Source of the DNA: DUSC01 sp964371125
Lineage (GTDB): Bacteria > Pseudomonadota > Alphaproteobacteria > Rhizobiales > Rhizobiaceae
NCBI GenBank assembly: GCA_964371125.1
Contig: CAYJMY010000066.1
Coordinates: 1 to 21,853, forward strand
Length of the DNA stretch: 21,853 nt
Reading direction: 5' to 3'
This document shows positions 1 through 10,064 of this stretch, piece by piece; within the stretch, counting starts at the first letter, position 1; every line of letters starts with the position of its first letter. The position numbers and the translations under genes are program-made. The notes beneath the pieces were generated by a model. That model was not told the DNA's origin. It saw only the letters and a program-made list of their open reading frames with translations, and searched no databases.

Positions 1-43
1 GCTGATTCTGCGCGGAATTCACGCCGGAAAAGAGGAGAAAATT

Positions 44-459
44 GCCAGTTGGCCTGTAAGCCGGGTTCTGTATGGCTCCGGTTTCCCGGAACGTGGCAGC
101 CATTCATCTGGGACAGCGTTTGCACGCTGCCTCACGCAACCCACCCGGATGACTGGCCCGGAAACAGGCTGTGGCCGCGCTTGCGCGAGCCCCGCGCCAT
201 CCCTATTCGGTCTTGCTCCCGGTGGGGTTTTCCGTGCCGCTCCTGTCGCCAGTCGCGCGGTGGGCTCTTACCCCACCCTTTCACCCTTGCCGCGAACCGC
301 CCGGTCCGGAGACCGGCGTCGCGGCGGTTTGCTTTCTGTGGCACTTTCCCTGGGGTCGCCCCCGCCGGACGTTATCCGGCACCGTGTTTCCATGGAGCCC
401 GGACTTTCCTCACATGCCACCTTTCGGCGTAGACACGTGCGGCCGCCCGGCCAGCTGGC
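44..459 (-). ncRNA. rnpB: RNase P RNA, bacterial class A
   Basis: This is the catalytic RNA of ribonuclease P, which matures tRNA 5' ends together with the RnpA protein. On the minus strand it contains the hallmark conserved block GAGGAAAGTCCGGGC (plus positions 397-411) near the 5' end and the conserved 3' block ACAGAACCCGGCTTACAGG (plus 53-71). The two ends pair as helix P1: GCCAGCTGGCC (449-459) with GGCCAACTGGC (44-54), ten of eleven positions matching. The length of about 416 nt is normal for class A. The ends are set by P1 and may be off by several bases. Open frames crossing this stretch are shadows of the RNA gene. Confidence 0.96.
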
Positions 460-463
460 AGCC

Positions 464-493
464 GTATAAAGGGGTTCGCCGGCCGAATTGCAA
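464..493 (-). promoter_or_regulatory. Probable rnpB promoter
   Basis: On the minus strand TTGCAA (plus 488-493) and TTATAC (plus 464-469) are separated by 18 bp. The -10 ends about five bases before the predicted RNA 5' end at 459, which is where a sigma-70-type start would fall. This is seen by eye only and has no experimental support. Confidence 0.6.
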
Positions 494-532
494 CCGCGAA
501 AGCTCGGTGCTCCCGGATTTCCAGCTGCGATG

Positions 533-558
533 CCCGGCGGCGGCCGGCCGCCGCCGGG
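533..558. repeat. Perfect 26-bp GC palindrome between SLT gene and rnpB
   Basis: The arms CCCGGCGGCGGCC (533-545) and GGCCGCCGCCGGG (546-558) are exact reverse complements with no spacer. It begins 16 bases after the stop of the minus-strand transglycosylase gene and lies upstream of the rnpB promoter. The likely role is a transcription terminator or a transcript 3' stabiliser for the transglycosylase mRNA that insulates rnpB. No T-run follows on the minus strand, so it is not a textbook intrinsic terminator. Confidence 0.6.
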
Positions 559-573
559 AGTCGGCGGGCGCCG

Positions 574-1302
574 TCAGCCGCCGGCGAGATGGCGTTTCAC
601 CTTGGAGCAATAGGCGGCCGACACCGGGTTCATGCGCCGCGCCGCATGGCCGGCATTGTAGCGCAGGATCGTCCCGCATGTGTCGCCGCCGCCGAGCTCA
701 TGAGCCATGGCCAGATACTTCATGCCGTAGCGGATGTTCGTGTCGGGGTCGTAGAGGCCTTTCGCCGAGCCGCTGTAGCCCATCATCCGCGCCGTCGCCG
801 GCTTGATCTGCATCAGGCCGATCTCGCCGGCGCTGCCCCTTGCATTGGAGCGGTAGTTGCTTTCGACGCGGATCACCGCATGGGCGAGCGACACCGGCAC
901 GCCGTAGGACGACGCATAGCGGGCGATGATCGTGTCGTAGCCGCCGGCGGATCCTCGCGGTGCCAGCGCAACGTCCGGCGCGGTATCGGGAAGCGCGACG
1001 GTCCTCTTTCGGGCGGTCGCCTTGAGGCGCGGCTTGACGCGCGGAGCGGCGCGCGGCGCCGCCTCGGTCGCGACGGAGGAGGTCTTCATCGGATCGATCG
1101 CGGCATCGGAGCCGTCGTCGCGGCCGATACGGAACTCGACGCTTTCCGTCGCCTTGGCCTTCTTCCCCTTGCCTGCTTCCACTGCAGGTGCGGCTTCCCC
1201 TGCCGAGGGATCCAGGGGCGCGACCGAAGGCGCCTCCTGGGCGCTGGCGGCAAATAGCGGCATGCCCGCGGCAAGCGCCGCGGCGATGGCAAGTCTCTTC
1301 AT
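574..1302 (-). CDS. Periplasmic soluble lytic transglycosylase (SLT domain)
   Basis: This enzyme cleaves the MurNAc-GlcNAc bond of peptidoglycan with formation of 1,6-anhydroMurNAc. The product is 242 aa. Residues 1-21 form a signal peptide (basic MKR, Ala/Leu core, likely cut after ASA). Residues 22-118 are a low-complexity Ala/Pro/Lys/Arg-rich linker. Residues 121-240 are a Slt70-type lysozyme-like domain with catalytic Glu147 in RVESNY, the GxxGLMQI-type motif GEIGLMQI (159-166), and YNAG (215-218). An upstream extension of the frame encodes an Arg-rich non-secretory sequence, so the ATG at 1302 that gives the signal peptide is preferred. Its neighbour upstream is an amidase gene on the same strand, 218 bp away. 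The exact MltE/Slt/MltC-like subclass cannot be settled by eye. Confidence 0.9.
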   Translation of the reverse strand: MKRLAIAAALAAGMPLFAASAQEAPSVAPLDPSAGEAAPAVEAGKGKKAKATESVEFRIGRDDGSDAAIDPMKTSSVATEAAPRAAPRVKPRLKATARKRTVALPDTAPDVALAPRGSAGGYDTIIARYASSYGVPVSLAHAVIRVESNYRSNARGSAGEIGLMQIKPATARMMGYSGSAKGLYDPDTNIRYGMKYLAMAHELGGGDTCGTILRYNAGHAARRMNPVSAAYCSKVKRHLAGG

Positions 1303-1520
1303 GTGGGTCTTTATCTCTCGTGACGCAGGGCTTCGCCCATGCGCGGGGGTTGGCGTTCGGGCACGGCGCGCTTGGCGGGCCGCCCGCGTTCTTCTTCCGG
1401 CATCGCCCTCCGCCCGCCGGTTGCGTCCTGCCCTTTGCCCGCCGAATTGGGATCGATGAAGGCGCGACAAGTCACTTTGAATGACCAGATGTTACATGCA
1501 CGCCTGGATCGGAGGCCAGA

Positions 1521-2285
1521 CTACGCGACGACCCCGCTCAGCCCCGACAGCAGCCGGTGCAGCGTTTCGATCGTCGACCGGTCGGCGACCCCGTCGATCC
1601 GCGCCGGCCGGAAATGACGCTGGAACGCCTCGACGGCGATCCGCGTCGGTGTGTCGAACCTGCCGCTGATGTCGACACCGTAGCCGTAGATCGCCAGCAT
1701 CGACTGCAGCGCCTCGACCGGCGCGCCGCGGTCGCCCTCGGCGAGGAAACGGCCGCCGCCGATCGGCGCCGGCTCCACCCAGTGGCCGATGCCGGCCGCC
1801 GCCAGCCGCGCCCAGGGAAACTTCTCGCCCGGATCGATCTTGCGGCCGGGCGCCGTGTCGGAATGGGCAAGCACGCGCTCGGGCGCAATCGTGTGGCGCG
1901 CGGCTATGCCCCGGCAGAGCGCGATCACCGCCTCGATCTGGACGTCAGGGTAGTCGGGGTAGCCGAAGGCATGGCCCGGATTGGCGACCTCGATGCCGAC
2001 CGAGCACGAATTGATGTCGGTACGGCCGCGCCACGAGCCGCGTCCCGCGTGCCAGGCGCGGTCGGCCTCGCGCACCATCTGCACGATCCTGCCGTCCTCG
2101 TGGACGAGGTAGTGGGCGGAAACCTCGCTCGCCGGATCGCAAAGCCAGGATTCGGCCGAATCCGCCGATTCCATTCCCGTGTAGTGGATGAGGATCATGT
2201 CCGGCTGCGAGACGTCCCGGCGCGAGCCGAAGTTCGGCGACACGCGGATCTCCGCCCGGTCGTGATCCGGGAGGAACCCGCTCAT
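1521..2285 (-). CDS. N-acetylmuramoyl-L-alanine amidase (Amidase_2) with C-terminal peptidoglycan-binding domain
   Basis: This zinc amidase cleaves the MurNAc-L-Ala bond of (anhydro)muropeptides. The product is 254 aa. The Amidase_2 domain spans about residues 13-160 with the expected zinc ligands His34 (IHYT), His141 (AHSD) and Asp151 (KIDPG), and Glu99 in GIEV. A PG_binding_1 domain occupies about 178-246 (EGDRGAPVEALQ...YGYGVDISGRFDTPT). No signal peptide is visible, so it resembles cytoplasmic AmpD in location but AmiD in having a binding domain. The ATG at 2285 overlaps the TGA of the upstream djlA-like gene by 4 bp, which fixes the start and implies translational coupling. A longer open frame upstream is an overlap artefact. 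Confidence 0.92.
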   Translation of the reverse strand: MSGFLPDHDRAEIRVSPNFGSRRDVSQPDMILIHYTGMESADSAESWLCDPASEVSAHYLVHEDGRIVQMVREADRAWHAGRGSWRGRTDINSCSVGIEVANPGHAFGYPDYPDVQIEAVIALCRGIAARHTIAPERVLAHSDTAPGRKIDPGEKFPWARLAAAGIGHWVEPAPIGGGRFLAEGDRGAPVEALQSMLAIYGYGVDISGRFDTPTRIAVEAFQRHFRPARIDGVADRSTIETLHRLLSGLSGVVA

Positions 2286-3001
2286 ACCGCCCTCAATCCC
2301 CTCTCGATGATCTCGTAGGCCGCGTTGATCGCGGCGATCCGCGTCGTGGCGATGGCGATGAACTCGGCCGGCAGGCCGCGCGCGATCAGGCGGTCCGGAT
2401 GGTTTTCGGCGACGAGCTTTCGGTAGTGGCGCTTGACGTCCTCGAACGGACGGTCGCGCGCGATACCGAGCACGGTGTAGGGATCGGCATCGCCGAGGTC
2501 GACGTGGCGGGCGAAGATGCTCTCGTAGTGGCGTTCGTCGATCTCGAATATCTCGGCGATACGTTTCAGGAAGCGACCCTCGCGCTCGTGCAGCACGCCG
2601 TCGGCCTTGGCGATGTGGAACAGCCCGTCGAGGATGTCGGTGAGCATGCCGCAGTTCGGGCGGCCCGATCCGCACAGTCGCGCCATCTTCTCGGCATACG
2701 CCTCGTAGCCCGCCGTGTCGGCCTTGGCGATGTCGAACAGCCGGGCGACGTTGCGCGTCTCCTCGCGCGGCACGGCGAAGATCTGCTGGAACGCGCGGAT
2801 CTCGTCCTGGGTGACGACGCCGTCAGCCTTGGCCATCTTCGCCGACAGCGCGATCATGGCGACGGAGAAGGCGACGTTACGGCGCAACTGCGGATCGCCC
2901 TGGACGAATGTCCGGACGGCTTCCGCCAGATCCGCGGCGCCGGAACGGGCCGACATCGCGAGGCGGCCGGCGAACTCGCCGAGTCTTTCCCATATCGACA
3001 T
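2282..3001 (-). CDS. DjlA-like co-chaperone (TerB + C-terminal J domain)
   Basis: This is a J-domain protein expected to stimulate DnaK ATPase. The product is 239 aa. A TerB-like helical region at about 40-160 contains two similar acidic motifs, AKADGVVTQDE (57-67) and AKADGVLHERE (131-141), typical of TerB. A J domain at about 172-236 has the invariant HPD at 201-203 (NHPDR) after DPYTVLGI. Unlike E. coli DjlA there is no obvious N-terminal membrane segment, so it is probably soluble. It is the first gene of a two-gene unit with the amidase (ATGA overlap), an arrangement that hints at a role linked to muropeptide recycling or envelope stress, though this is inference. Confidence 0.9.
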   Translation of the reverse strand: MSIWERLGEFAGRLAMSARSGAADLAEAVRTFVQGDPQLRRNVAFSVAMIALSAKMAKADGVVTQDEIRAFQQIFAVPREETRNVARLFDIAKADTAGYEAYAEKMARLCGSGRPNCGMLTDILDGLFHIAKADGVLHEREGRFLKRIAEIFEIDERHYESIFARHVDLGDADPYTVLGIARDRPFEDVKRHYRKLVAENHPDRLIARGLPAEFIAIATTRIAAINAAYEIIERGLRAV

Positions 3002-3037
3002 AGGGGCTACATAAGGGCAAAGCGCGCGATTGGCGAG

Positions 3038-3241
3038 ATGCCTTTAGCCGCGGCCTCTCACGTTGGCCTGGCCATGGGCGGAAAGGCCCGCGTTGGTCCG
3101 GTCGAACTGCTACGGAGCTTCGTCACCCTAGCCATCCCGGCAGTGTTGCTCGGCGAAACCATCACCGGTGGGACATTGGTCTTCGCGCTTGCCGTGGTGG
3201 TCGTCGTCGCGTCCGGGCGCAAGTCGCCCGCGGCGCGCTGA
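3038..3241 (+). pseudogene. Remnant: C-terminal end of a DMT/EamA-family transporter
   Basis: The plus-strand frame ending at TGA 3239-3241 encodes about 60 residues that match the last two helices of a drug/metabolite transporter: GLAMGGKARVGPVELL, then an AVLLGE motif, then a hydrophobic helix FALAVVVVVASGRK. The family normally has about 300 residues and ten helices; here only the C-terminal fifth is present, because the djlA-like gene occupies the other strand immediately upstream (start 3001). An ATG exists at 3038 but with only a weak SD-like GGCGAG. I read this as a decayed gene whose 5' part was deleted. It is not a recent copy of the EamA gene at 20500, whose C-terminus differs. Confidence 0.6.
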
Positions 3242-3295
3242 CTCGAAAGGAGCCGGGCTTGCGCCCGACCCCCGCTCCTGGGAGGAGACTTCGAG
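3242..3295. repeat. Nested inverted repeats, possible lipoprotein terminator
   Basis: CTCGAA (3242-3247) pairs with TTCGAG (3290-3295). Inside it GGAGC (3249-3253) pairs with GCTCC (3274-3278), and CGGGC-TTGC-GCCCG (3254-3267) forms a tight hairpin. It sits eight bases beyond the stop of the minus-strand lipoprotein gene, so a 3'-end or terminator function is plausible. There is no T-run. Confidence 0.35.
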
Positions 3296-3302
3296 AGGCC
3301 GC

Positions 3303-3524
3303 CTACTCCGCCGGAGCCGGCTGCGCCGGCCGCAGGGTATCGTCGGCGGGCTCTTCCGCCGGCGCCGAGGGCGTGGCTTCCGGAGCGGCGGGGGCCGCGT
3401 CCAGCGGCTGCTCGTTTGCCGGCGGCTGCACGCTCTGGGTGGTGGTGTTGTCGGTCCCGTCACTGCAGGCCGCGACCGTCAGAAGCGCCAGGCCCGAAAG
3501 CGAAGCGAGGATCAGCTTTTTCAT
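3303..3524 (-). CDS. Small Pro/Ala-rich lipoprotein of unknown function
   Basis: The product is a 73-residue lipoprotein. A signal peptide (MKKLILASLSGLALL) is followed by a lipobox TVAAC with the acylated Cys at residue 20. The mature part of about 54 residues is acidic and rich in Pro, Ala and Glu (APAAPEATPSAPAEEPADD), almost certainly disordered, with no recognisable domain. The start is firm: AGGAGAG lies a few bases upstream of the ATG at 3524. Ser21-Asp22 after the lipidated Cys would by the E. coli rule suggest possible retention in the inner membrane, but the rule is for Asp at +2 and is weak in alphaproteobacteria. It is transcribed divergently from the 5-oxoprolinase gene. Function unknown. 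Confidence 0.8.
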   Translation of the reverse strand: MKKLILASLSGLALLTVAACSDGTDNTTTQSVQPPANEQPLDAAPAAPEATPSAPAEEPADDTLRPAQPAPAE

Positions 3525-3709
3525 GTCGTCTCTCCTTCATCGAAAAACCGGCCGTCCGGGCCGGGGGCAGTCGCGGAGAGAATGCGCGACGGCGCAGGCG
3601 GTTTCGTCACTTCCGCTTTCCGCGATTAACAATCCGTCAGGGCCGGTTTGCCGCGGCCGTGGCGAATCTGTAGCGTGCCGGCCCGCTGCGTAGGGTATCG
3701 GAGGTATCG

Positions 3710-7453
<3,744 letters not shown>

Positions 7454-7469
7454 GCCCCGTCCCGAGCCC

Positions 7470-7487
7470 CTGTCACGCGGCTGTCAC
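7470..7487 (+). promoter_or_regulatory. Pho box (PhoB binding site) for btaAB
   Basis: Two identical heptamers, CTGTCAC-GCGG-CTGTCAC, lie at an 11-bp period, the defining architecture of a PhoB box (consensus CTGTCAT with 4-bp spacers). It ends 47 bases before the btaA start codon, correct for a site that replaces the -35 element. Betaine-lipid genes are phosphate-starvation genes in Sinorhizobium, so site and function agree. Confidence 0.85.
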
Positions 7488-7534
7488 GCCCGCGCGATAC
7501 CCGCATTCGCCATGAAGCGACGGGGATTCGCGCC

Positions 7535-8785
7535 ATGACAGACCTCTCCGCAGACCGCGGGCTCTTCCGCAGGAACCCGCGGCTCGGCCGCGCCATCTAC
7601 CAGAACCGGGCGCTGTCCAAGGAGGGGTTCTCCGAACGGCTCTTCGCGCTGGCCTTCTCCGGCCTCGTCTATCCGCAGATCTGGGAGGACCCGGAGGTCG
7701 ACATGGAGGCGATGGCACTCGGCGAGGGCCACCGCGTCGTCACCATCGCCTCGGGCGGCTGCAACGTGCTCGCCTACTTGACCCGCTCGCCGGCCGAGAT
7801 CGACGCGGTCGACCTGAACACCGCCCACGTCGCGCTGAACCGGCTGAAGCTCGCCGCCGTCCGCCATCTTCCCACCCACGGCGACCTGCTGCGCTTCTTC
7901 GGCGGCGCCGGCACGCCGGCCAACACGCTCGCCTACGACCGCTACGTCCGGCCGCATCTCGACGAGGCTTCGCGTGCCTACTGGGAAAAGCGCAGCTGGC
8001 GCGGCCGCCGTCGCATTGCCGTCTTCGAGCGCAACTTCTACCGCACCGGCCTGCTCGGCCTGTTCATCGCCGCCGGCCACCGCATGGCCCGCCTCCACGG
8101 GGTCGACCCCGCTGCGATCATGTCGGCAACCTCGCTGCGCGAGCAGCGCCGTTTCTTCGAGGAATACCTGGCGCCGCTGTTCGAGACACCGCTGCTGCGC
8201 TGGTCGACCTCGATGAAGGCCTCGCTGTTCGGTCTCGGCATTCCGCCGGCGCAATACGATTCGCTTCTCTCTTCGGGCGACGGCACCATGGCCGGCGTGC
8301 TGTCGGTACGCCTGGAAAAGCTCGCCTGCCACTTCCCGATCCGCGACAACTATTTCGCCTGGCAGGCCTTCGCCCGGCGCTATCCCGAGCCCGGCGAAGG
8401 CGCCCTGCCCGCCTATCTGGAGCCCGCCAACCACGCCGTGCTGCGCGCCAACGCCGAGCGCGCGAAAGTCCACCATATCGGCTTCGCCGAACTCCTGCAG
8501 CGCAAGCCGGCGGCTTCCGTGGACCGCTTCATCCTGCTCGACGCCCAGGACTGGATGAGCGACGCGCAGCTCGAGGCGCTGTGGAGCGAGATCACGCGGA
8601 CGGCGGCCCCCGGCGCCCGCGTCATCTTCCGCACAGCCGCCGAGCCGACCCTCCTGCCCGGCCGCGTCAGGCAGAGCCTGCTGGCGCGCTGGCGCTACGA
8701 AGAGGCGGCGTCGCGGGACTATACCGCACGCGACCGTTCCGCCATCTACGGCGGCTTCCACCTCTACGTGCTCGCCCCGCGATGA
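7535..8785 (+). CDS. btaA: S-adenosylmethionine:diacylglycerol 3-amino-3-carboxypropyltransferase
   Basis: BtaA transfers the 3-amino-3-carboxypropyl group of SAM to diacylglycerol, forming diacylglyceryl-homoserine, the first step of the phosphorus-free betaine lipid DGTS. The product is 416 aa and a full-length DUF3419/BtaA protein: VYPQIWEDPEVD near residue 50, a SAM-site-like segment VVTIASGGCNVLAYL followed by IDAVDLN, and a conserved C-terminal RVIFRTAAEP. The ATG at 7535 has GGGGA nine bases upstream. It overlaps btaB by 4 bp (ATGA), and a Pho box lies just upstream, so the pair should be induced by phosphate limitation through PhoB. Confidence 0.93.
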   Translation: MTDLSADRGLFRRNPRLGRAIYQNRALSKEGFSERLFALAFSGLVYPQIWEDPEVDMEAMALGEGHRVVTIASGGCNVLAYLTRSPAEIDAVDLNTAHVALNRLKLAAVRHLPTHGDLLRFFGGAGTPANTLAYDRYVRPHLDEASRAYWEKRSWRGRRRIAVFERNFYRTGLLGLFIAAGHRMARLHGVDPAAIMSATSLREQRRFFEEYLAPLFETPLLRWSTSMKASLFGLGIPPAQYDSLLSSGDGTMAGVLSVRLEKLACHFPIRDNYFAWQAFARRYPEPGEGALPAYLEPANHAVLRANAERAKVHHIGFAELLQRKPAASVDRFILLDAQDWMSDAQLEALWSEITRTAAPGARVIFRTAAEPTLLPGRVRQSLLARWRYEEAASRDYTARDRSAIYGGFHLYVLAPR

Positions 8786-9492
8786 GCGCGGCCGAAGGGC
8801 GACACGAACGCGACGGCGGCCACGCCGCGCTGATGGACGGCGTCTACCGCTGGCAGCGCCACGTCTATGATGTCACGCGCAAGTATTACCTGCTCGGCCG
8901 CGACCGCATGATCGCGGGCCTCGGCGTGCCGGCCGGCGGCGCCGTGCTCGAACTCGGCTGCGGCACCGGGCGCAACCTGTTGCTCGCCGCCCGGCGCTAT
9001 CCGGACGCCCGCCTCTTCGGCCTCGACATTTCCTCGGCCATGCTGGAGACGGCCGGCGCCACGCTTTCCCGCCACGGCGTGCGCGACCGCATCGCCCTCG
9101 TCCGCGCCGACGCCACGAGCTTCGATGCGCAGGCGCTGCTCGGCGAGCCCGCTTTCGACCGGATCTTCGTCTCCTACGCACTGTCCATGATCCCCGGCTG
9201 GGAGCATGCGGTCGACGCGGCCCTTGCCGCGCTGGCGCCCGGCGGCTCGCTCCACGTCGTCGATTTCGGCCAGCAGGAGCGCCTGCCGGGCTGGTTCGCC
9301 GCGATACTGCGCGCCTGGCTGGCGCGCTTCCATGTCACGCCCCGAGCCGACCTCGTCGCGGGAATCGCCGCCCGCGCCGAGGCGGACGGGCGACCGACCC
9401 AATTCACGCCGCTCTACGGCGGCTATGCCTGGCTCGTCGTCGTCGGGCCGCGCCTCCCCGGTCTTTCCCCGTCGGCGCAGCCGCGCGATTGA
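8782..9492 (+). CDS. btaB: Diacylglyceryl-homoserine N-methyltransferase
   Basis: BtaB adds three methyl groups from SAM to the homoserine nitrogen, completing DGTS, which replaces phosphatidylcholine and other phospholipids when phosphate is scarce. The product is 236 aa. The class I methyltransferase fold shows motif I VLELGCGTGRNLLL (about residues 54-67), the acidic loop LFGLDIS (about 78-84), and a motif-IV-like FDRIFVSYALSMIPGW. The N-terminal MDGVYRWQRHVYDVTRKYYLLGRD resembles the PmtA/BtaB lipid methyltransferase entry. The start overlaps the btaA stop (ATGA), so the pair is a coupled operon. A phosphatidylethanolamine methyltransferase (Pmt) is the main alternative, but adjacency to btaA makes btaB far more likely. 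Confidence 0.92.
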   Translation: MSAAEGRHERDGGHAALMDGVYRWQRHVYDVTRKYYLLGRDRMIAGLGVPAGGAVLELGCGTGRNLLLAARRYPDARLFGLDISSAMLETAGATLSRHGVRDRIALVRADATSFDAQALLGEPAFDRIFVSYALSMIPGWEHAVDAALAALAPGGSLHVVDFGQQERLPGWFAAILRAWLARFHVTPRADLVAGIAARAEADGRPTQFTPLYGGYAWLVVVGPRLPGLSPSAQPRD

Positions 9493-9502
9493 CGTGCGTC
9501 AA
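9489..9502 (+). promoter_or_regulatory. FNR/FixK-like palindrome upstream of the cysteine-rich protein
   Basis: TTGAC-GTGC-GTCAA is a perfect 5+5 dyad with a 4-bp spacer, matching the TTGAY-N4-RTCAA form used by alphaproteobacterial FNR/FixK/FnrL regulators. It overlaps the btaB stop codon. Its centre lies about 61 bases before the downstream ATG, so a class II promoter (site centred at -41.5) would start near 9537 with a 20-nt leader containing the GGAGG SD. No strong -10 is evident. Tentative. Confidence 0.4.
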
Positions 9503-9556
9503 GGCTAAGGCCGCTCGCCGCGCGCCAGATGGTCCGGCAATGCGGAGGCTTCTGGT

Positions 9557-10024
9557 ATGCGACGGGAAAGGTCAGTCCGGGCTGCGCTCATCGCGGCGGT
9601 CGCGCTTTCGTGCACGGGCGTTCCGGCCGCGGCGGCGCAGCCGGGCTACTGGAGCTGCGCCGGCGGCGCGTGGATCGCCGTGGGTCGGCCGCTGACGCCG
9701 CCGCCGTCGCGCGCCTGCGGGGTCGAGCCCGCCATCCCCGACGACCAGGCAGGCTGCGAGAAGGCCGGCGGCGCCTGGGGACCGGTCGGCATATTCCCGA
9801 AGCCGATCTGCCGTGTTCCGACCGCCGACGGCGGTCGGCCCTGCGCCGACGACAGCGAGTGCGAAGGCCGCTGCCTCGCTGCCCTCTCGTCCGAACAGCG
9901 CGACCAGGTTCAGGACGGCGGGAAACTTGCGCTGCTCGGCGCCTGTACCCCGGTCAGGCCGGTCTTCGGCTGCATGGCCATCGTCGAGAAGGGCTATGTC
10001 GCGCGCATCCTCTGCGCCGACTGA
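9557..10024 (+). CDS. Secreted cysteine-rich protein of unknown function
   Basis: The product is 155 aa. A clear signal peptide (RR at residues 2-3, hydrophobic ALIAAVALSCTGVPAAAA) is probably cut near AAA-QPG at about residue 28. The mature part of about 127 residues carries ten cysteines (in YWSCAGG, RACGVE, AGCEKA, PICRVP, PCADDSECEGRC, GACTPV, FGCMAI and ILCAD), enough for five disulfides. The PCADDSECEGRC segment looks like a small disulfide-knotted loop. I do not recognise a named family. The start is well supported: GGAGG at 9544-9548 before the ATG at 9557. It follows btaB by 64 bp on the same strand with an FNR-like palindrome between, and is convergent with the serine hydrolase gene. 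Function unknown. Confidence 0.8.
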   Translation: MRRERSVRAALIAAVALSCTGVPAAAAQPGYWSCAGGAWIAVGRPLTPPPSRACGVEPAIPDDQAGCEKAGGAWGPVGIFPKPICRVPTADGGRPCADDSECEGRCLAALSSEQRDQVQDGGKLALLGACTPVRPVFGCMAIVEKGYVARILCAD

Positions 10025-10064
10025 CGACGCGGTCGCGCCGCGCCCTTTCCCGGGCCGGGGAGCC

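Noticed and set aside
49..806. Overlapping open frames across the left edge
   Set aside because: The region is RNase P RNA, whose conserved blocks and P1 pairing explain the sequence; the frames are rich in Arg, Pro and Cys and have no homology pattern.
1303..1520. 218-bp gap between the transglycosylase and amidase genes, open on both strands in several frames
   Set aside because: No start with a good SD, no motif and no convincing promoter pair; I see no gene in it.
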